Below are positions 1-6,293 of a stretch of 6,538 nucleotides of DNA, piece after piece (position 1 is the first letter of the stretch; each line of letters opens with the position of its first letter). A program made the translations under genes and the position numbers. The stretch is from contig USPO01000088.1 in assembly GCA_900556575.1 (NCBI GenBank), forward strand, positions 1 through 6,538, in the 5' to 3' direction. The notes under the pieces were generated by a model. That model did no database searches, had not been told where the DNA came from, and saw only the letters and a program-made list of their open reading frames with translations. The DNA is from an uncultured Eubacteriales bacterium. Lineage in GTDB: Bacteria > Bacillota > Clostridia > UBA1381.

Positions 1-1
1 C

Positions 2-277
2 GGTGTATTCTGTGCAACGGATACGATTGCTATGGGGGCAAGGTGCTGTCTTACGGATAACGGAATACAAATTCCTGAGCAGGTAAGGGTTGCTTCGGTT
101 GGAGACAGCAGAATGGCAGAGGTGTTAAGACCATCGCTGACATCTGTACATCTTCATTACCGTACAGGCGGTAAGGAGGCTGTTAATATTATATTGGAAA
201 AAATTAAGGATAATGATAATATTATAAAGCAATATAAACTCGGTTGTGATTTAATTGTGAGAGCGTCTACAAAATAA
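2..277 (+). CDS. scrR: LacI-family transcriptional repressor, sucrose (ScrR) type, C-terminal part
   Basis: The reading frame is open from the first bases of the window, so this is the 3' end of a gene that starts upstream. The visible 91 residues are the end of the sugar-binding (periplasmic-binding-protein-like) domain of a LacI/GalR repressor. They begin GVFCATDTIAMGA, continue with IQIPEQVRVASVGDS, and then RPSLTSVHLHYRTGGKEA, before a final IVRAST. The 'CATDTIA.GA' block and the 'P.LTTVH.hYkTsG.EA' block are typical of sucrose operon repressors (ScrR/SacR). These are cytoplasmic DNA-binding proteins released by a sugar effector. The DNA-binding helix-turn-helix is outside the window. The sucrose assignment is strengthened by the scrA-like PTS gene at 6369, the usual target of ScrR, although two unrelated secreted-protein genes lie between them. 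The family is secure; sucrose specificity is likely but not proven. The gene ends with TAA just before a terminator hairpin. Confidence 0.8.
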   Translation, partial: GVFCATDTIAMGARCCLTDNGIQIPEQVRVASVGDSRMAEVLRPSLTSVHLHYRTGGKEAVNIILEKIKDNDNIIKQYKLGCDLIVRASTK

Positions 278-280
278 AAA

Positions 281-320
281 AGCTTGCCGCATATATAAAC
301 AGCGGCAAGTTATTTTATTT
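281..320. terminator. Bidirectional intrinsic terminator between convergent genes
   Basis: CTTGCCGC (283-290) and GCGGCAAG (302-309) form a perfect 8-bp stem around an 11-nt AT-rich loop. A G-T and an A-T pair can extend it at the base. On the + strand it is followed by a T-rich tract (TTATTTTATTT). On the - strand it is followed by the complement of AAAATAAAAA (271-280), again a T-rich run. It lies 5 bp after the repressor stop codon and about 15 bp past the stop of the convergent receptor gene. It can therefore end both transcripts. Confidence 0.85.
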
Positions 321-324
321 AATT

Positions 325-3300
325 TTATTTAATTTCTGGTTCTGTTATGTTTTTCATACTTGAAATTCCATCCCAAACCATTATTTTTATACTGTCCGCA
401 CTTGAGTTCAGGGTAAAGGATTCTGTTCCCGATGAAACATTTTCCTTAATATATGTGCCGGTGAGTCTGCCGTTTTCATATCCCGAAACAAGTAATGAAC
501 TGTTATCCGGAATGTTTTCCAGCTTAACCGTACCGGTTACAAGGCTGTCTGTTTTTTCAGAAATGGTTGTTTCTGTCTTTGCAGGCAATGGCTTAACAGC
601 AACAAGCTGTACTGTTCCGTTTGAGAAGCTGTCATTTACGGGAACATCCGTGATATTATAATCAAGCAATGCATTTGACTTAACATTTATGGCACTGTCA
701 TATATTTTTGACGCATCCTTAACCTTGAATTTAAGATTAAAGAAAGTACCTGTGTTAGTAAAGTTGCTTGTACCGAGCATATTTCCAAAGGTAAGCTTAT
801 ATGAATCCATATCCGAAGTGATTTTCGGTGAAATGCTTGTATCAAGCTTTGCCGTATCTTCTGCTTCTGCAAGTTCCCACACGTTTTTATCCCATGAGAA
901 TGTCATACTGCCATAGATAAATCCTGGATTTTGTGAAACATTAATCGGGAATATAACAATATCTCCTTCTTGGGCATTTGTCGGTACAGATGCATTTTCA
1001 AGTACAAATAATTCACTTTCCGATTTATCCGTAAGCGTAACTTCATTCGATATAATTTCACAAGACTTTACGAATGTTGAAATTTTAACATATATTGACT
1101 TGACTATACGGTATGTGCCGTATTCGTCAACGTCAAATGAACCGCTTAAGGTATCGTTTTTGTTATCCTCGGATACGGTTTTTACTGTTTCAAAGCTGCC
1201 GTCATCATTCTTCTTCTGAATTTCAGTCTGTATATTCCAGTTATAATAGTTAAGCATATACGGAGCTATGTTATTTATATCGGCATCCTGTGTTTCGAGA
1301 TATGATTTATAGTCATCGAGAGTAGCCAGTTCCGAATTTTGAACGTCAACGTTTTCATCGTACCATACACGAAGATTCAGTAAATCCAAATCCTGAGTAT
1401 ATGAAACGGTTTTATCATTTCCCGAAGCTTTTACGGCAAAGTCGGTTTTCTGAGGAGTAACTCTTGCATTTATTTTTTGCTTAACAGCTGTAGGTATAAC
1501 ATCAATATTATTGAGAGTTATATCAAATCTAAGTCTTGTAACATCAGCGGCTAAGTCCGGAATCATGTCTGTGCTTATGTCCGTAAGCTGATTGTCATGT
1601 AAATCAACTTCATTGAGCTGATTGTTTCCGTCAAACATATGAGGCTTTAATTCCGTAATACGGTTTCTCATAAGATTGAGAGCCTTTAAATTGGGCAGCT
1701 TTGAGAAATCTACATTTGAAATATCGGTTATGAGATTTTCATTTGCATACAGGCGTTCAACAGCCGAAGCCGACTCTACACATTTTGGCAATACAGTAAA
1801 CTTATTATTATCTATTCCTATATATGTAAGCTCTTTTTGGTTTGCAAAGAAACCGTCCGGAAGAGAAGTAAGCAGGTTGTCACCTATACCGAAATCCGAA
1901 AGCTTTGATGCGGAGGCAAGTGCATTTTCGGAAACACTGCTTATTTTATTTCCTATTAAATCAAGAGTTGACAGGTTTGTGAGTCCGGCAAAATCGTCGT
2001 CACTTATTTCCTGAATAAGATTTCCCGAAAATGAAATCCATTCAAGCTCGGTATTGTTCTTGAAGAAATTTTCCGGAATATCTGTTATAAGGTTATATTC
2101 CGCATAAAAGTTTTTGAGACCTGTCATATTGTCAAGCAAGCCCGACGGAAGTGCTTCAATTTCGTTTCCGGAGATATTGAGTGTTGTTACCTTATCGGAA
2201 AGCTTTGAAAGTACAGAGATGTCTGTGAGGTCTTTAAAGCTTAAATCAACCTCTCCCGAAATAGCGGCAAATTCTTCATCACTTATATTGTTGTCATTAT
2301 CTGTATCATAGCCTGCCTCGACAAGTGCGGCAATGGTGCGTGCCTCTCCCTGCGGATTGTTCTTGTCATCGATTGCACTCTGCCAGTCATCCCATCCGGA
2401 AATTATTTCTGTAAAGGTCAGATTTGCAGCGGTATACTTGCTGTAATCGTAAATATCGCTTTCCTGTCCGCCCATAGCGGTAACAAGTGCGGCGATAATG
2501 TGAGGCTGGTCAAGCTGTTCAACTTCCATGGTGTAGATGTAGGCATTGTATGCCCCATGTGCATCCTGTGTTCCGTACGGTGTACGCGTGGACTTTTTGA
2601 ATGATTCGGAGTCTAAGCCTACCGATACATCAAGAAGGAATGAACTTAGAACATTATTGAGTATGGATATTGTTTTTACTCCATTTTCAACAGTAAGCTT
2701 TATGTTAGAGTCCATTGTTTCACTTAACATGGAGGTTTGGCTGTTTTCTACCTGGCTGACACTGTAATGAAGAGTGTATACACCATCTGCAATAGGGTCG
2801 GAAAGCGAAGCCTTGTCATCGTCCGGAGCCGGAGTAGGTGTTAAATCAGCGCCTATATCCTCCTGAGAAACAAATGTATATAAGCTGCCGTCATAGTTTA
2901 CAACAAGTTTTTTGTCATAGTATCCGCTTACCTTAATTATAATGGTATTTTCACCCTCTGAAAACGCACCCGCTCCAATACTGATACCATTATACCCTGT
3001 ATCCCAAACTGGATTGCCGTCATCACTCCATGCATATTCCAATACGTTGCCGTTTACGGAAAGCTCTGCCTTCGGCGTTCCGCTTGCTATTGCCGTACAA
3101 TATGCCTTTTCCGCATCGGTTCCATAGCTGCTTATTTCAGAAATTAACAATCCCTCAACTTCTCCGCTCCAGCTTGTGCTTACTTCTACCTTTGTGATAA
3201 GCGGTGCGGTAAGCTTGTCACCAGAGGTTTGATTTTTAAGCTTTTCAAGCTGTTCGATTGCGGAAGTCAGTACGGAATAGTTTGTTACCTGTGCAGCCTG

Positions 3301-3885
3301 TTCTTCGGTGAGAGCCTTATATGCATCATTTGCTTCGTTTATTTGAGATTCCTTTTCAAGTGTTACATTACCGATTGCATTAATAAGGTTTATTACGTTT
3401 TGTATAGCCTCGTCTGTGCTTTCGGCGATGTCTTCGTCGGACTGTGAAACGAGTTCATATACATCGGAATCTTTTGTAACGGTTAATACTTTCGATTTGT
3501 ATCCCGTAGCTGATATAATAATTACATTTGTTCCTTCATTGAAAAGACCGTATCCTATAAATATGGTAGGATCTGAATATCCGATGCTGTAATTTCCGGC
3601 TGCATCATTGTATCCCTGGGTGGATTCTGCTCCGTTTACGGTTATTTTTGTTATCTTGCTGAGAAAGTCTCCGCTTTCGGCAAATGTGATTACAGGACCA
3701 CTGTAATACGGAGAAGAATGTTCCTCTACGCTTGAGACCTCGGGCATAGCAGAAGAGGTATCTTCTTCAAGAATAGCATAGGAGCTATTAAGCTCCGGTG
3801 CTGCAAATGCAAGCAAGGCTGCCGGCTGAATGAGCATTGAAGCGCCTAATCCGGCTGCAATTATGTTTTTTAGATTTTTTTTCAT
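325..3885 (-). CDS. Secreted HID/NEAT-like/LRR receptor protein with cohesin-like domain (putative haemoprotein-binding scaffold)
   Basis: This is a 1186-residue exported multidomain protein. The order is: signal peptide (1-28, hydrophobic core, A-F-A cleavage); HID/DUF1533-like module (about 60-140, ending LFNEGTNVIIISATGYKSK); three-helix module (about 152-217); second HID-like module (about 227-340, with AFSEGENTIIIKVSGYYDKK); TP-rich linker; NEAT-like domain (about 363-495, DGVYTLHYSVSQVE and KLTVENG); EF-hand loop (527-538); about ten 24-residue LRRs (about 546-798); Ig-like region (about 810-952); cohesin-like domain (about 957-1096, GDIVIFPINVSQNPG and a GTFFNLKFKVKD strand); C-terminal beta module (to 1186, containing IKIMVWDG). 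HID, NEAT and LRR together are known from Shr, and NEAT with LRR from IlsA; both bind haemoproteins. No LPXTG, SLH or transmembrane anchor is visible. I start at ATG 3885 because a signal peptide and a well-spaced AAAGGG follow from it. The longer frame to 3972 overlaps the upstream gene and would bury the signal peptide. It is probably co-transcribed with the protease. Haem binding itself is inferred. Confidence 0.85.
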   Translation of the reverse strand: MKKNLKNIIAAGLGASMLIQPAALLAFAAPELNSSYAILEEDTSSAMPEVSSVEEHSSPYYSGPVITFAESGDFLSKITKITVNGAESTQGYNDAAGNYSIGYSDPTIFIGYGLFNEGTNVIIISATGYKSKVLTVTKDSDVYELVSQSDEDIAESTDEAIQNVINLINAIGNVTLEKESQINEANDAYKALTEEQAAQVTNYSVLTSAIEQLEKLKNQTSGDKLTAPLITKVEVSTSWSGEVEGLLISEISSYGTDAEKAYCTAIASGTPKAELSVNGNVLEYAWSDDGNPVWDTGYNGISIGAGAFSEGENTIIIKVSGYYDKKLVVNYDGSLYTFVSQEDIGADLTPTPAPDDDKASLSDPIADGVYTLHYSVSQVENSQTSMLSETMDSNIKLTVENGVKTISILNNVLSSFLLDVSVGLDSESFKKSTRTPYGTQDAHGAYNAYIYTMEVEQLDQPHIIAALVTAMGGQESDIYDYSKYTAANLTFTEIISGWDDWQSAIDDKNNPQGEARTIAALVEAGYDTDNDNNISDEEFAAISGEVDLSFKDLTDISVLSKLSDKVTTLNISGNEIEALPSGLLDNMTGLKNFYAEYNLITDIPENFFKNNTELEWISFSGNLIQEISDDDFAGLTNLSTLDLIGNKISSVSENALASASKLSDFGIGDNLLTSLPDGFFANQKELTYIGIDNNKFTVLPKCVESASAVERLYANENLITDISNVDFSKLPNLKALNLMRNRITELKPHMFDGNNQLNEVDLHDNQLTDISTDMIPDLAADVTRLRFDITLNNIDVIPTAVKQKINARVTPQKTDFAVKASGNDKTVSYTQDLDLLNLRVWYDENVDVQNSELATLDDYKSYLETQDADINNIAPYMLNYYNWNIQTEIQKKNDDGSFETVKTVSEDNKNDTLSGSFDVDEYGTYRIVKSIYVKISTFVKSCEIISNEVTLTDKSESELFVLENASVPTNAQEGDIVIFPINVSQNPGFIYGSMTFSWDKNVWELAEAEDTAKLDTSISPKITSDMDSYKLTFGNMLGTSNFTNTGTFFNLKFKVKDASKIYDSAINVKSNALLDYNITDVPVNDSFSNGTVQLVAVKPLPAKTETTISEKTDSLVTGTVKLENIPDNSSLLVSGYENGRLTGTYIKENVSSGTESFTLNSSADSIKIMVWDGISSMKNITEPEIK

Positions 3886-3892
3886 TATACTT

Positions 3893-3900
3893 TCCCTTTC
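3893..3900 (-). promoter_or_regulatory. Ribosome binding site fixing the start of the receptor gene
   Basis: On the - strand GAAAGGGA lies here, with 8 nt between the last G of its AAAGGG core and the ATG at 3885. This supports the start at 3885 over the in-frame ATG at 3972, which lies inside the protease gene. The 40-bp gap between the two genes has no terminator hairpin and no convincing promoter, so the pair is read as one operon. Confidence 0.75.
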
Positions 3901-3925
3901 TATAATAGTATTTTTGTATGTTTTT

Positions 3926-5941
3926 TTAATTTGAGGCAACCTTTCTTGCCAATAAAAGAACATCAGCCTCATTTATTTTACTGTCACCGTTTATATCGGC
4001 ATTTTTTTGATTTATGCTGATGTTGTTCCAAAGAGCGACATATCTCGCAAGTAAAATTACATCCTTTTCCTGAACAATGCCGTCATCGTTTACATCGCCG
4101 ATTACTGCGGAGCTTGTTATATTGATGTGTATCGGCTCTGAAATTTGCGACAGAAAATTATCTGTTGAGGAGGCGACAGCGTAAACCTCGGCAGAACCGA
4201 CCGATTTCGGAATAACTGTTCCGTCCGGTGAAACGGTGACTACGTCTTTTTTGTTGCATTTAAATGTTATTTCTCCGTCACCGACAGCAAGCTTTGCATT
4301 TAATTTAAAAGCACCGTCCGAAATATCCTGAGTATAGTCTGTTTTATCCAATTGTATTTCCTGAACACCCCTTGAAACTACAAGCTGTATTCTCTTGGAG
4401 GTTTCGAGATATTTATCGGTTGCCGAGGCAATTGCTGTAATCTCACAGCTGCCGGCATTGTTTATTTTGATACCGTTGTCCTTAATTTCCGCAACAGAGG
4501 TATCGGAGGAAATAAAGCTTAATACACCGTCACCGCGTCCGATGTGAGCGGTTAAGGGAAGTGTTTCTCCGGCATGGTTCATATCTGTATTAATTACCGA
4601 ATCTGTATATATTGACTGGCTTTTTCTGATTGATGTATCATTTTCGCGGGAAATATAGTCTGATAAATCAACATAACCGCAGCCAAATTCATTATCCTTG
4701 CCGGGTTCTCCGAGGTCAACCGCATAATCCTGAAGAGATGCATATACATCAACCTGTGTATATTCGGGATGCATAAGTTTTATATAAGCGGCTTCGGCAG
4801 CCAGAAACGGTGTTGCCATTGATGTTCCCGATGCAGCCATCATTGCGTCACTTCCGTCTATCCATGCACTTGTAATATCTCTGCCGGGGGCGGAGAAATC
4901 AAGAAGTGGTCCGTTATTTGAAAAGTCTGAACGTATGTAGCTGTTTCCGGAAGGTTCAATTGAACCGACAGCAATTGTCCATGCACTGCTTGCCGGAAAG
5001 CTTTTTGATGTATCGCGGTATTCATTTCCCGACGCCGCAAATATCGAACAGCCGGAATTTACCACACGTTTAAAGGCTTCGTTCATAAATGCAGCCTCTT
5101 CGATTGACACATACTCTTGACCAAGGCTCATATTTATTATATCCGCTCCGTGTTCGGCGGCATAATCTATACCGAGGGTAATTGTGGTCAGAGTAGATGT
5201 GCCTGTTACGTCAAATACACGCACAGCCATTACCTTAACCTGTTCCGGAGTGGAAGATGTGATGATACCCGATACATGAGTTCCGTGACCGCCCAAATCA
5301 TCATAGGCGGAACGATTATTTTCATAATCGATTGCAAGATTTACACTGTTTTCCGTATCAAGTCTATCCTTAAACCATGTATGTTCTTTGTTTATTCCGC
5401 TGTCAATAACCGCTGCGGTGACACTTCCCGACCATGACTCGGCTTTTAACTTATCAAGTCCCAAAAGCTCGGCTCCGTAGGGGAGAGTATTTTCGGAGCT
5501 GTCAGAGTCGGATGTGTCATTAGAATTATTTGTGAGTTCCGCAAGCGAAACGCTGCGGTCCTGAAAAATTGTTTTGCTGGCATAGTCACTTTTTAACTGC
5601 TCTGCGGCATCCTTTGCCGATGACGGATCACTGTATTTGAGAATGTAGTATCCGCCGTCATTATAGTAATATATGCTTTCTGCATTATATGAACACGAAA
5701 GATTTGTGTCAATATCGGCAATTACCGTATTTCCGGGATTATATTCCGATTCACTGTCATCTTCAAGTGATGCACCTGAATTTTGATGAAGTACTGCGGC
5801 GGCTTCTTCCGCTCCGCTGATGTTTGTTACATAAACAGAGGCTTCATATTTGTTGGAAGCGGCGAATGATGAAAAGGGTATTCCTACAGAACTTACAGAA
5901 AAAATTCCGGCAAGAAGCAGCTTGAATTTAGAAATTTTCAT
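3926..5941 (-). CDS. Secreted subtilisin-family (S8) serine protease with C-terminal type I dockerin
   Basis: This 671-residue exported endopeptidase is the first gene of the - strand operon. A signal peptide covers about 1-27 (cleavage near SSFA|AS). A propeptide-like region (about 30-150) follows, with a Ser/Asp/Asn-rich stretch (137-151) where maturation cleavage could occur. The S8 catalytic domain (about 155-432) shows the complete triad: Asp180 in AAVIDSGIN, His219 in GGHGTHVSG and Ser374 in SGTSMATP. The oxyanion Asn306 is in AASGNE. Two tandem Big_2-like Ig modules (about 443-523 and 526-608) act as spacer. The last 60 residues are a type I dockerin with two calcium loops, D616-N618-D620-D627 and D649-N651-D653-D660, each followed by an LLAR helix. 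Dockerins bind cohesins, and a cohesin-like domain is encoded by the next gene 40 bp downstream, so docking to that receptor is the natural inference. No residue of the catalytic apparatus is missing, so it should be active. The natural substrate is unknown; haemoglobin is a hypothesis drawn from the neighbour. Confidence 0.95.
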   Translation of the reverse strand: MKISKFKLLLAGIFSVSSVGIPFSSFAASNKYEASVYVTNISGAEEAAAVLHQNSGASLEDDSESEYNPGNTVIADIDTNLSCSYNAESIYYYNDGGYYILKYSDPSSAKDAAEQLKSDYASKTIFQDRSVSLAELTNNSNDTSDSDSSENTLPYGAELLGLDKLKAESWSGSVTAAVIDSGINKEHTWFKDRLDTENSVNLAIDYENNRSAYDDLGGHGTHVSGIITSSTPEQVKVMAVRVFDVTGTSTLTTITLGIDYAAEHGADIINMSLGQEYVSIEEAAFMNEAFKRVVNSGCSIFAASGNEYRDTSKSFPASSAWTIAVGSIEPSGNSYIRSDFSNNGPLLDFSAPGRDITSAWIDGSDAMMAASGTSMATPFLAAEAAYIKLMHPEYTQVDVYASLQDYAVDLGEPGKDNEFGCGYVDLSDYISRENDTSIRKSQSIYTDSVINTDMNHAGETLPLTAHIGRGDGVLSFISSDTSVAEIKDNGIKINNAGSCEITAIASATDKYLETSKRIQLVVSRGVQEIQLDKTDYTQDISDGAFKLNAKLAVGDGEITFKCNKKDVVTVSPDGTVIPKSVGSAEVYAVASSTDNFLSQISEPIHINITSSAVIGDVNDDGIVQEKDVILLARYVALWNNISINQKNADINGDSKINEADVLLLARKVASN

Positions 5942-5954
5942 TATTTTCTTTATT

Positions 5955-5962
5955 CCTCCTTT
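5955..5962 (-). promoter_or_regulatory. Strong Shine-Dalgarno with long spacing, protease gene
   Basis: AAAGGAGG on the - strand is a near-perfect anti-16S match. The spacer to the ATG at 5941 is 13 nt, longer than the usual 5-9. No alternative start codon lies in the spacer, and the ATG opens directly into a good signal peptide, so the start stands. Confidence 0.8.
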
Positions 5963-5971
5963 AAAACTATC

Positions 5972-5995
5972 TTAAGTTAGTATATGCTAACTTAA
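5972..5995. promoter_or_regulatory. 24-bp dyad, putative operator (metal-regulator-like), copy 1
   Basis: TTAAGTTAG and CTAACTTAA form perfect 9-bp arms around a 6-nt AT-rich centre. It sits between the protease promoter and its ribosome binding site, about 40-60 nt into the predicted leader. The core GTTAGTA-N3-GCTAAC recurs at 6118-6133. Known: the half-site (T)AGGTTAG/CTAACCT(A) belongs to DtxR/IdeR-type metal-dependent repressors, although their standard site has 1 bp between half-sites and GG where this has AG. The identity of the regulator is inferred. As RNA it could also fold into a weak AU-rich hairpin. Confidence 0.55.
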
Positions 5996-6008
5996 ATTCA
6001 AAAAATTA

Positions 6009-6027
6009 ATCAACCGATGCGGTTGAT
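6009..6027. repeat. 8-bp inverted repeat at the start of the protease leader
   Basis: ATCAACCG (6009-6016) and CGGTTGAT (6020-6027) are perfect arms around a 3-nt ATG loop. On the predicted - strand transcript it covers about +7 to +25. It could be a second operator just downstream of the start site or a 5'-end hairpin that protects the mRNA. It lacks a following T-run, so it is not a terminator. Confidence 0.5.
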
Positions 6028-6040
6028 GTAACTATAAATC

Positions 6041-6069
6041 ATTATACAATGGTATTAACAGTTTGTCAA
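6041..6069 (-). promoter_or_regulatory. Consensus sigma-A promoter of the protease-receptor operon
   Basis: On the - strand TTGACA (6069-6064) and TATAAT (6046-6041) are separated by exactly 17 bp, a perfect match at both hexamers. Transcription should start near 6034, giving a leader of about 92 nt that carries both dyads described here. A promoter this strong usually needs a repressor, which fits the dyads placed downstream of it. Confidence 0.85.
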
Positions 6070-6116
6070 TATTTTTTGTTTCGTCAAAATTAATAAAATT
6101 TACAATGATTAACTTA

Positions 6117-6134
6117 TGTTAGTACGAGCTAACA
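6117..6134. promoter_or_regulatory. GTTAG-N6-CTAAC dyad, putative operator, copy 2
   Basis: TGTTAG (6117-6122) and CTAACA (6129-6134) flank a 6-nt centre. Over the 16-bp core it matches copy 1 (5976-5991) at 13 positions, and the only differences are the three central-most bases. It lies about 85-100 bp upstream of the predicted protease start site and 142 bp centre to centre from copy 1. Same half-sites and same spacing point to one regulator binding both. Confidence 0.5.
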
Positions 6135-6142
6135 GAAATATT

Positions 6143-6220
6143 TGCACATGGTTTTGAAAATAAAAAATTGTATGTAACCGATTTCATGCACATTTTATAC
6201 TGAAATGTGCAATGTGCACA
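6143..6220. repeat. Cluster of four TGCACAT heptamers in both orientations
   Basis: TGCACAT occurs at 6143-6149 and 6187-6193, and its complement ATGTGCA at 6205-6211 and 6212-6218. The second and third copies sit within a perfect 9-bp inverted repeat, TGCACATTT (6187-6195) and AAATGTGCA (6203-6211). The last copy ends in the palindrome TGTGCACA (6213-6220). The cluster lies about 70-145 bp upstream of the predicted scrA start, a usual place for activator sites. The binding protein is unknown. Confidence 0.4.
6173..6186 (+). promoter_or_regulatory. cre-like / LacI-family operator, upstream copy
   Basis: TGTAACCGATTTCA fits the CcpA cre consensus TGWAANCGNTNWCA at every specified base. It is 121 bp upstream of the second site and shares its right half, CGATTTCA. 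It could bind CcpA (carbon catabolite control) or the ScrR-type repressor, as both are LacI-family proteins with similar sites. Confidence 0.6.
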
Positions 6221-6252
6221 AAAAATAAATTTAAATTTGTTTAAAAAATCAA

Positions 6253-6281
6253 TTTACAAAATAAAAATAAAGGTATATAAT
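6253..6281 (+). promoter_or_regulatory. Sigma-A promoter of scrA
   Basis: TTTACA (6253-6258) and TATAAT (6276-6281) are separated by 17 bp. Predicted start is near 6288, giving a leader of about 80 nt. The second TATAAT at 6281-6286 would leave a 22-bp spacer and is less likely. The cre-like site begins just after the start point, a placement that represses. Confidence 0.75.
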
Positions 6282-6293
6282 ATAATCATAATA

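Noticed and set aside
347..661. 104-residue + strand frame opposite the 3' end of the receptor gene
   Set aside because: It is antisense to the cohesin-like and C-terminal modules, with no supporting signals.
1492..2250. LRR region as a Listeria-type internalin
   Set aside because: The repeats are about 24 residues rather than the 22 typical of internalins, the protein has no internalin cap or LPXTG, and the flanking HID/NEAT-like modules indicate a haemoprotein-receptor type.
3886..3972. N-terminal extension of the receptor frame to an ATG at 3972
   Set aside because: It overlaps the protease 3' end by 47 bp, lies inside the dockerin coding region, has no sensible signal peptide at its start, and the ATG at 3885 has both a ribosome binding site and a signal peptide.
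5117..5437. 106-residue + strand frame opposite the protease catalytic domain
   Set aside because: It is a shadow of the subtilisin gene, whose codons encode intact catalytic motifs here; no ribosome binding site or recognisable domain.
5972..5995. AT-rich dyad as an intrinsic terminator or attenuator
   Set aside because: The stem has little GC, no T-run follows it, and it lies just before a strong ribosome binding site; an operator reading with a second copy at 6117-6134 explains it better.
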